Part shown: positions 19,945 through 27,900 of the stretch, in pieces | How positions within the stretch are numbered: position 1 is the stretch's first letter | How the letters are laid out: every line of letters starts with the position of its first letter | Assembly (NCBI GenBank): GCA_028717805.1 | Contig: JAQUNC010000013.1 | Location: forward strand, 1 to 49,025 | Source: Atribacterota bacterium | Lineage (GTDB): Bacteria > Atribacterota > Phoenicimicrobiia > Phoenicimicrobiales > Stramentimicrobiaceae | Direction of reading: 5' to 3' | Length of the DNA stretch: 49,025 nucleotides | The notes under the pieces: generated by a model | Told to the model about the DNA's origin: nothing | The model's database searches: none | Seen by the model: the letters and a program-made list of their open reading frames with translations, nothing else | Made by a program: the position numbers and the translations under genes

Positions 19945-19973
19945 ATTATAATAAATTGTAAAATAAAAGTCAA
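19945..19973 (-). promoter_or_regulatory. Promoter of the leuS leader and tRNA-Ala
   Basis: On the minus strand TTGACT (19968-19973), a 17-nt spacer and a perfect TATAAT (19945-19950). The start point would lie about 25 nt upstream of T-box stem I. It is the only good promoter between the 27-codon gene and leuS. Confidence 0.85.
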
Positions 19974-20113
19974 TTAATCGATCAAGCAATAACTCCTTTT
20001 AGCGGGTAGTTCGTAACATACCAAAAAGAGGTATAATCTATTGATTTAATTGTTACCATTATCTAATAATGTTATTTTTCAAGTAATATAAAAACTTCAT
20101 GATGATTGGAATA

Positions 20114-20165
20114 AATAAGTGCAGGTTACGGTCACCATTTAGATAGTGAAAATCCTGCACTTATT
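20114..20165 (-). terminator. Strong hairpin, probable terminator downstream of the 27-codon gene
   Basis: A perfect 12-nt inverted repeat (20114-20125 with 20154-20165; arms AATAAGTGCAGG and CCTGCACTTATT) encloses a smaller TCAC/GTGA hairpin. It lies about 50 nt after the stop of the small membrane peptide gene. The T tract is weak, so it may act as a 3' stabiliser as well as a terminator. The remaining bases up to the leuS promoter (19974-20113) show nothing I can name. Confidence 0.65.
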
Positions 20166-20217
20166 CTGGCGTTACTACCATTGCTACAAAACCTGTATTA
20201 ATGTTCGTAAAAACTTT

Positions 20218-20301
20218 TTAATCCTCGCCCAGCCACCAAATTATTCCAATGATAGCTGCAATAATCGCCGCAATCCAGTACCACTCTAAATCTCCAAACA
20301 T
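20218..20301 (-). CDS. 27-residue single-pass membrane peptide
   Basis: A 28-codon ORF with an excellent GGGGGAGGTG ribosome binding site eight nt before its ATG. The peptide has a short acidic/aromatic N-terminus (MFGDLEWYW), a hydrophobic helix of about 14 residues rich in Ile and Ala, then WWLGED. The Trp clusters at both ends look like membrane-interface anchors. It lies 122 nt downstream of the EF-G paralogue on the same strand and is followed by a strong hairpin. I do not recognise a family. The ribosome binding site, membrane-like composition and terminator support a real gene, but function is unknown. Confidence 0.7.
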   Translation of the reverse strand: MFGDLEWYWIAAIIAAIIGIIWWLGED

Positions 20302-20423
20302 TAATCTTACACCTCCCCCATTACATTAATTTTTATTAATCTTTTTTTATTATAGTTACCAAAAGCTTGGAAAACAAGTATCTACTTAAAATAATTTATA
20401 AAAATAGCTAATTTTTTAAATAG

Positions 20424-22526
20424 TTATGACTCAGATTCAATTTCCTTCTTTGCTTTGTCTATAATTTCCTGAGCAATTTGAGGAGGGACTTCCTCGTAAT
20501 GGGAAAACTTCATGGTAAATATTCCTCTCCCCTGAGTAATAGAACGTAAATCAATGGAATACCTAAACATTTCAGCCTGAGGTACCTGGGCTTTAATAAT
20601 CTGTTTACCTTTTCCTGCTTCATCCATACCCATTATTCTACCTCTTTTACTATTTAAATCTCCAATAATATCTCCCATATATTCTTTAGGCACTATTACT
20701 TCCAGATCATAAATGGGTTCTAATATTATTGGATCAGCCATTGTGACCCCTTTTTTAAAAGCCAGAGATCCTGCTACCTTAAATGCCATTTCAGAGGAGT
20801 CAACAGTATGATAACTTCCATCATATAAGGTTGCCCTAATGTCAACAGTTGGATAACCAGCTACAACACCTTTTCTCATAGCTTCAACAATCCCTTTTTC
20901 TACTGCCGGACGATACTGTTTTGGAATAACTCCACCAACAATTTTATCAACAAATTCAAAACCTTTACCCCGTTCTATTGGCTCAAACTCTACAAAACAA
21001 TGCCCATATTGACCACGGCCACCTGATTGTTTCTTATATTTTCCTTCTGCCTGTACTTTCTTTCGAATAGTCTCCTTATAACCAACTTTAGGGATACTTT
21101 TTTCGATTTCTACTCCAAACTTTGTCTCCATAGTTTCTATAACTACATCGAGGTGGGATTCTCCCATCCCGGCGATAATTGTTTCTCCGGTATCTTCATC
21201 CCTATAAATCCGGATAGTTGGTTCTTCTTCCTGTATCCTGTTTATGGCAATACTTAGTTTATCTTCATCTCCTTTACTCTTTGGAAATATCGCAAATTTC
21301 ATAATTGGTTCGGGGTATTCTATTTTTTTAAATTCAATGGGAAATTCTTTATCACATAAAGTGTCACCAGTATTAGTTTTCTTTAATTTGGCAATTGCCC
21401 CTATACCTCCAGCAGAAACTATAGTAATTGGAGTTTGTTCCTTTCCCTGCATACGGAATATTTTCCCCACCTTATTTTCAATATCTTGAGATGCATTGTA
21501 AATGCTGGAATCAGAGTTCAGTTCACCTGAAAAAACTCTAAAATAAGTCAGGTTTCCTACATATGGATCAGTAACAGTTTTAAATACTAAAGCAGCAAAT
21601 GGTGCATCGCCTACTGCTCTTTTTAATTGAATATCCTTTTGTTCTTTCAGATTCTTTACCAAAATATCAGGTAATTCAATCGGATTGGGGAAATAATCCT
21701 TTATAAAATCAAGTAGTAATTCAATACCAATATTTTTAGTTGCTGAACCACATAATACCGGAAATACTTTTCTTTTCATTATAGCACCTTTTAGACAGGT
21801 TAATATTTCTTCTTTAGTTAATTCCTCCCCGTCGAGGTATTTCATAAGAATTTCGTCATCAAATTCAGCAACTGCTTCAATCATCTTCTGCCTAAATTCA
21901 TTAGCTTTTGCCTTTAAATCATCCGGTATATCCTTCTCTTCAATCTGATTCTTACCATCCTTATCTGCTTGAAAATAATAAGCCTTCATTTTTAATAAAT
22001 CAACTAAGCCTTGGAAGTTTTCCTCTACTCCTATTGGTAATTGGATTGGCACGGCATTTTGTCCAAAGTTTTCTCTAATCATCTCACTAACACGACTGAA
22101 ATCAGCTCTTTCCCTATCCAATTTATTAATAAAAAATATTCTGGGAAGCTGAAATTCCTCAGAATAATCCCATACCTTTTCGGTTTGTACTTCCACTCCG
22201 GATACACCACAAACCACAATAATTGAGCAATCTACTACTCTTAAACTTGATTTAGTATCAATAATGAAATCGAGATAACCAGGTGTATCAATAATATTAA
22301 AGGTTGAATCCTTCCAGTTCAAATAAGCTAAAGAAGAATTTATGGTAATACCTCTTTTAACCTCTTTGGTATCATAATCAGTAACGGTATTACCCTGTTC
22401 AATTTTTCCTAAACGGGTAGTCATATTAGCATCGTAAAGCATCGCTTCAGTAAGAGAGGTTTTCCCAGCATCACCATGTCCAACAAGGGCAAATATTCTT
22501 ACCTTATCCACATCATATTTAGTCAC
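20424..22526 (-). CDS. Elongation factor G-like GTPase (EF-G paralogue)
   Basis: A 700-aa translational GTPase with the full EF-G domain set. G1 is GHGDAGKT (16-23), followed by G3 DTPGY and G4 NKLD, then domain II, domain III, domain IV (with GGRGQYGHC) and domain V. The G1 loop and the region after it (SLTEAMLYD) differ from canonical FusA, which usually has GHIDAGKTT. I therefore read it as the second EF-G type found in many bacteria, whose role may be in ribosome recycling or may be uncharacterised. It is not linked to rpsL/rpsG, which fits a paralogue. The start is GTG with AAGGAGG eight nt upstream. Confidence 0.9.
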   Translation of the reverse strand: MTKYDVDKVRIFALVGHGDAGKTSLTEAMLYDANMTTRLGKIEQGNTVTDYDTKEVKRGITINSSLAYLNWKDSTFNIIDTPGYLDFIIDTKSSLRVVDCSIIVVCGVSGVEVQTEKVWDYSEEFQLPRIFFINKLDRERADFSRVSEMIRENFGQNAVPIQLPIGVEENFQGLVDLLKMKAYYFQADKDGKNQIEEKDIPDDLKAKANEFRQKMIEAVAEFDDEILMKYLDGEELTKEEILTCLKGAIMKRKVFPVLCGSATKNIGIELLLDFIKDYFPNPIELPDILVKNLKEQKDIQLKRAVGDAPFAALVFKTVTDPYVGNLTYFRVFSGELNSDSSIYNASQDIENKVGKIFRMQGKEQTPITIVSAGGIGAIAKLKKTNTGDTLCDKEFPIEFKKIEYPEPIMKFAIFPKSKGDEDKLSIAINRIQEEEPTIRIYRDEDTGETIIAGMGESHLDVVIETMETKFGVEIEKSIPKVGYKETIRKKVQAEGKYKKQSGGRGQYGHCFVEFEPIERGKGFEFVDKIVGGVIPKQYRPAVEKGIVEAMRKGVVAGYPTVDIRATLYDGSYHTVDSSEMAFKVAGSLAFKKGVTMADPIILEPIYDLEVIVPKEYMGDIIGDLNSKRGRIMGMDEAGKGKQIIKAQVPQAEMFRYSIDLRSITQGRGIFTMKFSHYEEVPPQIAQEIIDKAKKEIESES

Positions 22527-22572
22527 CTAAAATTCCTCCTTGAAATTCTAATTATCTTCATTATTCTATCAA

Positions 22573-22601
22573 AGAATATAATTTATAGCAAAAAATGTCA
22601 A
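22573..22601 (-). promoter_or_regulatory. Promoter of the EF-G paralogue
   Basis: On the minus strand a perfect TTGACA (22596-22601), a 17-nt spacer and a weaker TATTCT (22573-22578), about 46 nt before the GTG start. It lies just after the stop codon of the TIM-barrel gene. Confidence 0.6.
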
Positions 22602-22623
22602 AATAACTCTTCTCCACTTTAAA

Positions 22624-23463
22624 TTAATGATTCTGATATAAGCTTCTTATTTTATCTTGGGCTGCAATAATTCTGTTAAGATAATCTGGTAAATCATCGT
22701 TTTCTTTTGGTTCAATAATTAAAGTTCCTTGGTAATTTATTTCCCTTAGAAAGGATATAAAAGAAGTCCACGGAAAAAGCCCTTCTTGTGGTAACAAATG
22801 TAAATCATGCATACCGTCATTATCATGAAGGTGAACGTGTAATAAAATAGCCTGCCAATTAATCGGTATTTTATCTAGATTTAATTTCCCCTGCTCTATT
22901 TCGCGGTTGTTTAGTAAATAATGACCAGTATCAAGACAGATTCCTAAAGCTTTGGAAGATATTATTTCCATAATCAGTTGAATTTCTTCCAGCTTGTCAC
23001 CAACTCTTCCGGGAGGTGTATTTTCAAGGGCTATTTTTACGTTCCAATTCTGACAGAAATCCATAATTTCCTTTAAACTCTCAACACTTAAGTATATTCT
23101 TTTTTTTCTATCATCAGAATTATTCACTAGCGCTCCGGGATGAACTACAACCAAATCTGCCCTTAAATGGTAAGCCATAAGTATTGCCTTTTCAACTTCT
23201 CGAACTGATTTTATCCTTTCATACTCTTGAGGATGAGAAACATCCACTCCATTCATGGGCATATGTATCGCTTTAACTATAATTCTCTTTTGGTCTAACC
23301 TCTTTTTTAATTTAAGAAGCTCACTAATTTCTTGGGGCTGAAAATGGTTTTGTCTTGGTCTTATTTCAATAGTATCAATCTTACTCTTAATTAAGTGTGG
23401 TAATAATTTTTCAATTGGCTTTTGGTAGTAAACCATGGTTGAAATACCAAAATCTAAATTCAT
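22624..23463 (-). CDS. Sugar phosphate isomerase/epimerase-like TIM-barrel protein
   Basis: A 279-aa AP-endonuclease-2-type TIM barrel (xylose-isomerase-like family). Metal-binding positions expected in the family are visible as histidines and acids: IHMPMNG, VVHPGAL, ALENTPPG, CLDTGHYLL, HVHLHDNDGMHD and IIEPKEND. The substrate cannot be told from sequence; isomerases of sugars, inosose dehydratases and endonuclease IV relatives share this fold. The start is the second ATG (23463), because GGAGGAAAA lies directly upstream of it. trxB is 70 nt upstream on the same strand. Confidence 0.85.
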   Translation of the reverse strand: MNLDFGISTMVYYQKPIEKLLPHLIKSKIDTIEIRPRQNHFQPQEISELLKLKKRLDQKRIIVKAIHMPMNGVDVSHPQEYERIKSVREVEKAILMAYHLRADLVVVHPGALVNNSDDRKKRIYLSVESLKEIMDFCQNWNVKIALENTPPGRVGDKLEEIQLIMEIISSKALGICLDTGHYLLNNREIEQGKLNLDKIPINWQAILLHVHLHDNDGMHDLHLLPQEGLFPWTSFISFLREINYQGTLIIEPKENDDLPDYLNRIIAAQDKIRSLYQNH

Positions 23464-23533
23464 TTTTCCTCCATCTGACACTAATCAGAAATGCAATTAT
23501 TTTTTGCTTTTATACTTTCCTCCTGGTAGATAT

Positions 23534-24490
23534 CTATCCTAAGAATGCTTCCACAGAAAAGGCAGCGATAGCGCCTTCACCACAGGCGGTAACAACCTGT
23601 CGTAAACTTTTGGCACGTACATCACCACAGGCGAAAATACCCTCTATTCTGGTCTTCATATTTCCATCAGTGATAATATAATCACTCTCATTAATTAATT
23701 GTTCCTGCATTTCTCCAAAAGAAGGATAAATGGGCTTGTAACCGGTAAAGATAAAAACTCCCTGACAGGGTAAGGTATTAATCTGTCCGTTATTTACATT
23801 TTTTAATTGAACTGCCTCAACCTGTGATTTACCGATAATAGAAAGAACGATAGTGCTCCAGCTAAAGTTAATTTTGGGATTATTGAAGGCGCGCTCCTGG
23901 AGAATCTTAGTTGCTCTTAATTCATCTCTTCGATGAATAATGGTTATTTTACTGGCAAATTTAGTTAAAAACAAAGCTTCTTCTAAGGCAGTATCTCCTC
24001 CTCCTACTACTACAATCTCCTTATTACGAAAGAAGGCTCCATCACAAGTACCACAATAAGAAACTCCTCTTCCTGTTAACTCTTCTTCTCCGAGAACTTT
24101 TAATTTACTTGCTTCACCACCAGAAGCTACAATAACCGATTGACAGTAAAAAATACCAATACCAGTCTTGACTTTAAAAATTATTTTATCTCTATACTTC
24201 ACCCGAGAAATCTCCAACACTGTATTATTCATAATCTTTAAACCAAATTTCCTAGCCTGCTGCTCGAATCTTTGCATTAACTCAGGTCCCATGATACCTT
24301 CGGGAAAACCAGGATAATTTTCAATTATCTCAGTTAAATTTGCCTGACCACCGCTAATTCCCTTCTCAAATAATATTGCATCAATTCGGGATCGGCTGAG
24401 ATAAATACCAGCAGTCAATCCTGCTGGTCCTCCTCCAATTATAATATTCTCATAAATATGATTCTTGGAATTAATCTGTTCCTTTATCAT
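23534..24490 (-). CDS. trxB: Thioredoxin reductase-like flavoprotein
   Basis: A 318-aa FAD/NAD(P)H-dependent disulfide reductase. It has the FAD-binding GGGPAG (19-24), the redox pair C146-G-T-C149 and the second dinucleotide site VVVGGGDTALEEA. A C-terminal FAD contact is seen as FACGDVR. The redox box reads CGTC instead of the common CATC or CAVC. The enzyme normally keeps thioredoxin reduced in the cytosol. No thioredoxin gene lies adjacent. It ends with TAG, and the TIM-barrel gene follows. Confidence 0.94.
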   Translation of the reverse strand: MIKEQINSKNHIYENIIIGGGPAGLTAGIYLSRSRIDAILFEKGISGGQANLTEIIENYPGFPEGIMGPELMQRFEQQARKFGLKIMNNTVLEISRVKYRDKIIFKVKTGIGIFYCQSVIVASGGEASKLKVLGEEELTGRGVSYCGTCDGAFFRNKEIVVVGGGDTALEEALFLTKFASKITIIHRRDELRATKILQERAFNNPKINFSWSTIVLSIIGKSQVEAVQLKNVNNGQINTLPCQGVFIFTGYKPIYPSFGEMQEQLINESDYIITDGNMKTRIEGIFACGDVRAKSLRQVVTACGEGAIAAFSVEAFLG

Positions 24491-24570
24491 TTTTTACACC
24501 TCATTGCTTCGCAATCATCGCCTTAATAACATTGTTAAAGATTTGACCTGTATCAATTATAATATGCCTA

Positions 24571-25320
24571 TTATTTTACGTCTCGGAATAAATTTGCTTT
24601 TATTACAATTTCTGCCTGTTCCAGAGAATCAATATCCTTAAGTGGCGCTAACATACCATATATTAAACTCTGATATAACTTAGACATAAATTGGTTAAGA
24701 GGAATCTTCTTGCCATTAACCTTAAGAGAAATGTAATCCTGAGTGTAAGAACATTTTTGTATTGACTCTTGTCCTTTGACAATGGCTTTAGCTAAACCAT
24801 AACAACTTTCATACCCACATTTTCCACAATTTACATCTGACAATAAAAATCCTTTTTCCTCAATATATTCTACCATCTTTTTTAGGTCCTTTTCCTCGTT
24901 AATTAAAAAATTAACAATCTTCTTTTCTTTTAAGGTTACTTCTATTCCAGCTGTAAAAAGTTCCAGACCATCAGCGAGTAATTCTTCTTCTTTCTCTTCT
25001 TTTAAACAAAGAACTTTGGGGAAATATTTTAAGCTTTTAAATCCCTCTATAATTAAAAAATCAGCTGAGAGTAAAGGCACAATCTTTGTTAAGTCCCATT
25101 TTCCACTTATTATTATTTCAGTGCTCTCAGGTGTTATCAGGACTGCTTTTCCAACTTCCTTTAAAAATTTACCAGTATCGCTTTGTTCATGATGGACAGA
25201 TTTACTGGAATGTTTTATTACCACAACCCTATAATTTTTATTTTTTAATGCCCTGGCAAGCGCTATAGCCAGGGTTGTCTTGCCACTATTTTTAAATCCA
25301 ACAATTCCAATTGCTTTCAT
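24571..25320 (-). CDS. MobB-like P-loop protein fused to a four-cysteine Fe-S-type domain
   Basis: 249 aa. The N-terminal half is MobB-like, with P-loop GFKNSGKTT (8-16), the IKHSSKSVHHEQSDTGKF segment typical of MobB, and a FLIIEGFK motif. MobB binds GTP and assists MobA in making molybdopterin guanine dinucleotide. The C-terminal half has CGKCGYESC plus a later cysteine (QKCSY), a pattern like small [4Fe-4S] modules of corrinoid or CO dehydrogenase systems. No mobA or moa gene is nearby, so the fusion may serve another cofactor or metalloenzyme. GGAGGATAAT precedes the ATG. Confidence 0.82.
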   Translation of the reverse strand: MKAIGIVGFKNSGKTTLAIALARALKNKNYRVVVIKHSSKSVHHEQSDTGKFLKEVGKAVLITPESTEIIISGKWDLTKIVPLLSADFLIIEGFKSLKYFPKVLCLKEEKEEELLADGLELFTAGIEVTLKEKKIVNFLINEEKDLKKMVEYIEEKGFLLSDVNCGKCGYESCYGLAKAIVKGQESIQKCSYTQDYISLKVNGKKIPLNQFMSKLYQSLIYGMLAPLKDIDSLEQAEIVIKANLFRDVK

Positions 25321-25511
25321 ATTATCCTCCGTGTTTACAATCGCTTATACTATACCAAAAGGTAATTTAATTAGCAAGAAGATAAACAAGCTGGTTAAAA
25401 ATTTATTGAACTTAATTTAAAATAGGAGTAGAAGGGAAGTAATTTTTAAAACTATATCTTGATTATCATCAAATATAATTAAAATAAATTATGGTTGGGG
25501 CATGAATATTT

Positions 25512-25558
25512 TAAAAAAACTTAGTTGGGAGGTTTAACATTCAACTTCCCAACTAAGT
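25512..25558 (-). terminator. Intrinsic terminator of the M20-type amidohydrolase gene
   Basis: On the minus strand a stem of about 16 bp (ACTTAGTTGGGAAGTT paired with AACCTCCCAACTAAGT, one G-U) with a short loop is followed by seven T. It lies just past the amidohydrolase stop codon. Confidence 0.9.
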
Positions 25559-25569
25559 ACCTCACTAAA

Positions 25570-27057
25570 TTATCTATTTCTATTTCTTAACATATCTTCA
25601 GTGACATAGCCTTCAGCAAGGCCATATTCTTGCCATTGCTTCAGCTCTTCATTTATATTTTCCAACAATTCTGGTTGCGTTACTAAACGCAAAGCAACTG
25701 CAGCTTGTCTTTTTGCCATAAGAGGAAGAGACTTATGGCCTAAGGGAGTAGTAGTTAGGTCTGCCTTCTCCTGTGAATGTCCAGCAGTAGCAGGGACATC
25801 AGCCATAGCTATTGTTGCACAACCTCTTTCAGAACCCAAACCTGGTACACTCCAGGAAGCCCATTGACCAACATCCCAACCACTGGCTAGACTACCTGGT
25901 TCATCTAAAGTCATATCTTCGTCACTATACATCTTAGTATAATACCAACCTAAGGCATTCGCCCAAGCAGTGGATACACCATTGACATAATCAGCATAAT
26001 GGCTGATTTCAACTTCACAGAAGGTCCCCATTGCCGCTGCTTTGGCAATTATATCTATTTGTTCTACCTTTTGATTCAATTCCTCCTGACTTAAGCCGGG
26101 ATTTGCTCTGACCCAATGATCAAAAATTACATGAGGATTAATAACATTGGGCGCTATTGCTGTTTCAATAACAGCTCCATGGAACCTAAATTCTGGTTTA
26201 GAATGTTCTCTTATCATATCAACCATCGTCCACATTGCTCGCAAAGCATCACCGGCATCTCTCCCATTCCAGGGGTCACCAGCTGAATGGGCAGTTTGTC
26301 CAAAAAATTCATATAAATTGGCATTAATAAGTTGTGCACCGCCAGTTCCTGCTAACGGCCTTTTTATTGGTCCGGAATTGACACCACCATGAGTTTGAAG
26401 TATAAAATCTACTTCATCAAAATATCCTGCTTTAAACATAGCAGTGGGATCAGGAGGAGGTATTTCTTCAGCTGGCAGATGGATTACCCAGATACTACCT
26501 GGCAGATTGTATTCATCCATAATCTTGGTCATTGCAATAGCTGCACCAATTGCAACAGGTGGCTGCTGGTTATGAGCACAACCATGGAATGGTGGATCAC
26601 CACGCAAAGCATCCATCTCAGTTGTGAAAGCAATAACGGGATGTTCCGATTTGCCTTTATATTTAGCAGTAAAAGCAGTAGGTAAGTTTCTGGCATTATG
26701 GAGCTTTTCCACTACAGAATTATACCCTTCTTCTAAACCTTCAACACCAAACTGCATCTCAAATCCGTATTTTTCAAGCTCAGCGGCAACATATTTAGAT
26801 GATTCATATTCATAATATCCAGGTTCTGGATTGTTATACAAATGATCACTCATCTCAATCATTTGAGGTGCATAATCATCAATATATTTTTCTATCTTCT
26901 CTCTTAAGGCAGTAATTTCTGGTGTTTCTGGTGGAAGCTCCTCTAGTGAAATTAACTGGGGTGGTGGTTCCACTGCTAAAACTGTAGAAAAGCTAAGAAA
27001 ACATATATTTAAAAATACTATACCAAAAATTAACCATAATTTTCTCTTCATTTTCAT
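25570..27057 (-). CDS. Exported M20-family amidohydrolase/peptidase
   Basis: A 495-aa protein with a signal peptide (basic MKMKRK, hydrophobic core, probable cleavage after VLA at residue 28). The mature part resembles M20D aminoacylases and AbgB-like amidohydrolases. Metal-site residues include D149 (TEMDAL), C160 and H162 (HGCAHN), E197-E198 (PAEE) and a QTHGG histidine, and a lid-domain segment GQTAHSAGDPW is present. It probably hydrolyses an N-acyl or amide bond of an amino-acid derivative outside the inner membrane; the substrate is unknown. The gene has its own promoter, a leader with a start-stop codon pair and a strong terminator, so it is monocistronic. AAGGAT lies ten nt before the ATG. 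Confidence 0.88.
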   Translation of the reverse strand: MKMKRKLWLIFGIVFLNICFLSFSTVLAVEPPPQLISLEELPPETPEITALREKIEKYIDDYAPQMIEMSDHLYNNPEPGYYEYESSKYVAAELEKYGFEMQFGVEGLEEGYNSVVEKLHNARNLPTAFTAKYKGKSEHPVIAFTTEMDALRGDPPFHGCAHNQQPPVAIGAAIAMTKIMDEYNLPGSIWVIHLPAEEIPPPDPTAMFKAGYFDEVDFILQTHGGVNSGPIKRPLAGTGGAQLINANLYEFFGQTAHSAGDPWNGRDAGDALRAMWTMVDMIREHSKPEFRFHGAVIETAIAPNVINPHVIFDHWVRANPGLSQEELNQKVEQIDIIAKAAAMGTFCEVEISHYADYVNGVSTAWANALGWYYTKMYSDEDMTLDEPGSLASGWDVGQWASWSVPGLGSERGCATIAMADVPATAGHSQEKADLTTTPLGHKSLPLMAKRQAAVALRLVTQPELLENINEELKQWQEYGLAEGYVTEDMLRNRNR

Positions 27058-27126
27058 AAATAATAATCCTTCTTTCTTTTAATTCTTTTGCAAATCAGCT
27101 TTAATTCTATTAATATTTTCTATTTA

Positions 27127-27150
27127 TTACATTTTTTAATCCCTCCTTCT
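27127..27150 (-). promoter_or_regulatory. Strong ribosome binding site with a start-stop (AUG-UAA) mini-ORF in a leader
   Basis: On the minus strand AGAAGGAGGG (27141-27150) is followed at good distance by ATG immediately joined to TAA (27127-27132). This lies in the roughly 130-nt leader between the amidohydrolase promoter and its real start. The Shine-Dalgarno is stronger than that of the downstream gene. It could capture ribosomes, or it could be the relic of a short gene. The rest of the leader and 27220-27379 show no gene. Confidence 0.45.
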
Positions 27151-27190
27151 AATAAATTGTTAATACTGCCATAATTGAATATTAGAAAAG

Positions 27191-27219
27191 ATTATAATAA
27201 CCACATTCTGTTATGTCAA
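27191..27219 (-). promoter_or_regulatory. Promoter of the amidohydrolase gene
   Basis: On the minus strand perfect TTGACA (27214-27219) and perfect TATAAT (27191-27196) with a 17-nt spacer. This full consensus match suggests strong constitutive transcription of the exported amidohydrolase. Confidence 0.9.
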
Positions 27220-27379
27220 CCTTTTAATTAAAAATTTTTTTGTTCCTTAATATTTTAATTATAGAAATACTGGGTTAATAGATGATGTGAGGCATTTCTT
27301 TATTTTATTTTACTTTTGACGAGTGGCAATAAGGTTGAATATAATTGGTTTCAAAAGCCAATTAATTTTTGTTAAAATA

Positions 27380-27823
27380 CTAATACCTACCTACTATTAT
27401 GCTTATAATAACCCTTATGGAGAAACCAGCAACAACTACCCCTAATGCTGTACCTGCGGTAGGTGGGTGTTCCAGGTACATGATGGTCATAGTAAACATT
27501 GAACATGCAACAGCAAGAGCATAGATGGCATCTTGCCCTACTCCTGAGCTCGGATGAATAATAAAAAATAACAAACCAAACACCATGCCAATAATATATC
27601 CTCCTAATACATTCCTTTTAGAAGTAGTAATATTATGAGGCATGACAAAAATAGTAAATGCAGTAGCTGTCATTGAAACCACTACAAACAAGTTTTGTAG
27701 TCATAAGGTAATGAGTACTAATAAGGGTAAGGCTGCTAAAAAACCAATAGCGCCTTGAAAAAAATAATTTATCCATCTAGACCTAAAGTGTAAGTCAAAT
27801 ATTTAATTTAATCTTCTTGTCAT
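27380..27823 (-). pseudogene. HPP-family membrane protein, broken by two in-frame stops
   Basis: From an ATG at 27823 one frame encodes a complete HPP-type protein of 148 codons, interrupted by TAA at codon 7 and TGA at about codon 40. The upstream part (FRSRWINYFFQGAIG) and the intact 103-codon downstream part (ATAFTIFVMPHNITTSKRN, then the diagnostic EHPPTAGTA) are collinear with the family, and no frameshift is needed to join them. HPP proteins are small multi-pass inner-membrane proteins; one cyanobacterial member transports nitrite. Only the downstream part could be made from a TTG with no good ribosome binding site, so I call it inactivated. Confidence 0.8.
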
Positions 27824-27900
27824 ATTTATCGCTATAATAATACTTTTTGTCTATTCAAATATAAAAAATATTCATTAACGTCATGCATTTCCTCGAATTA

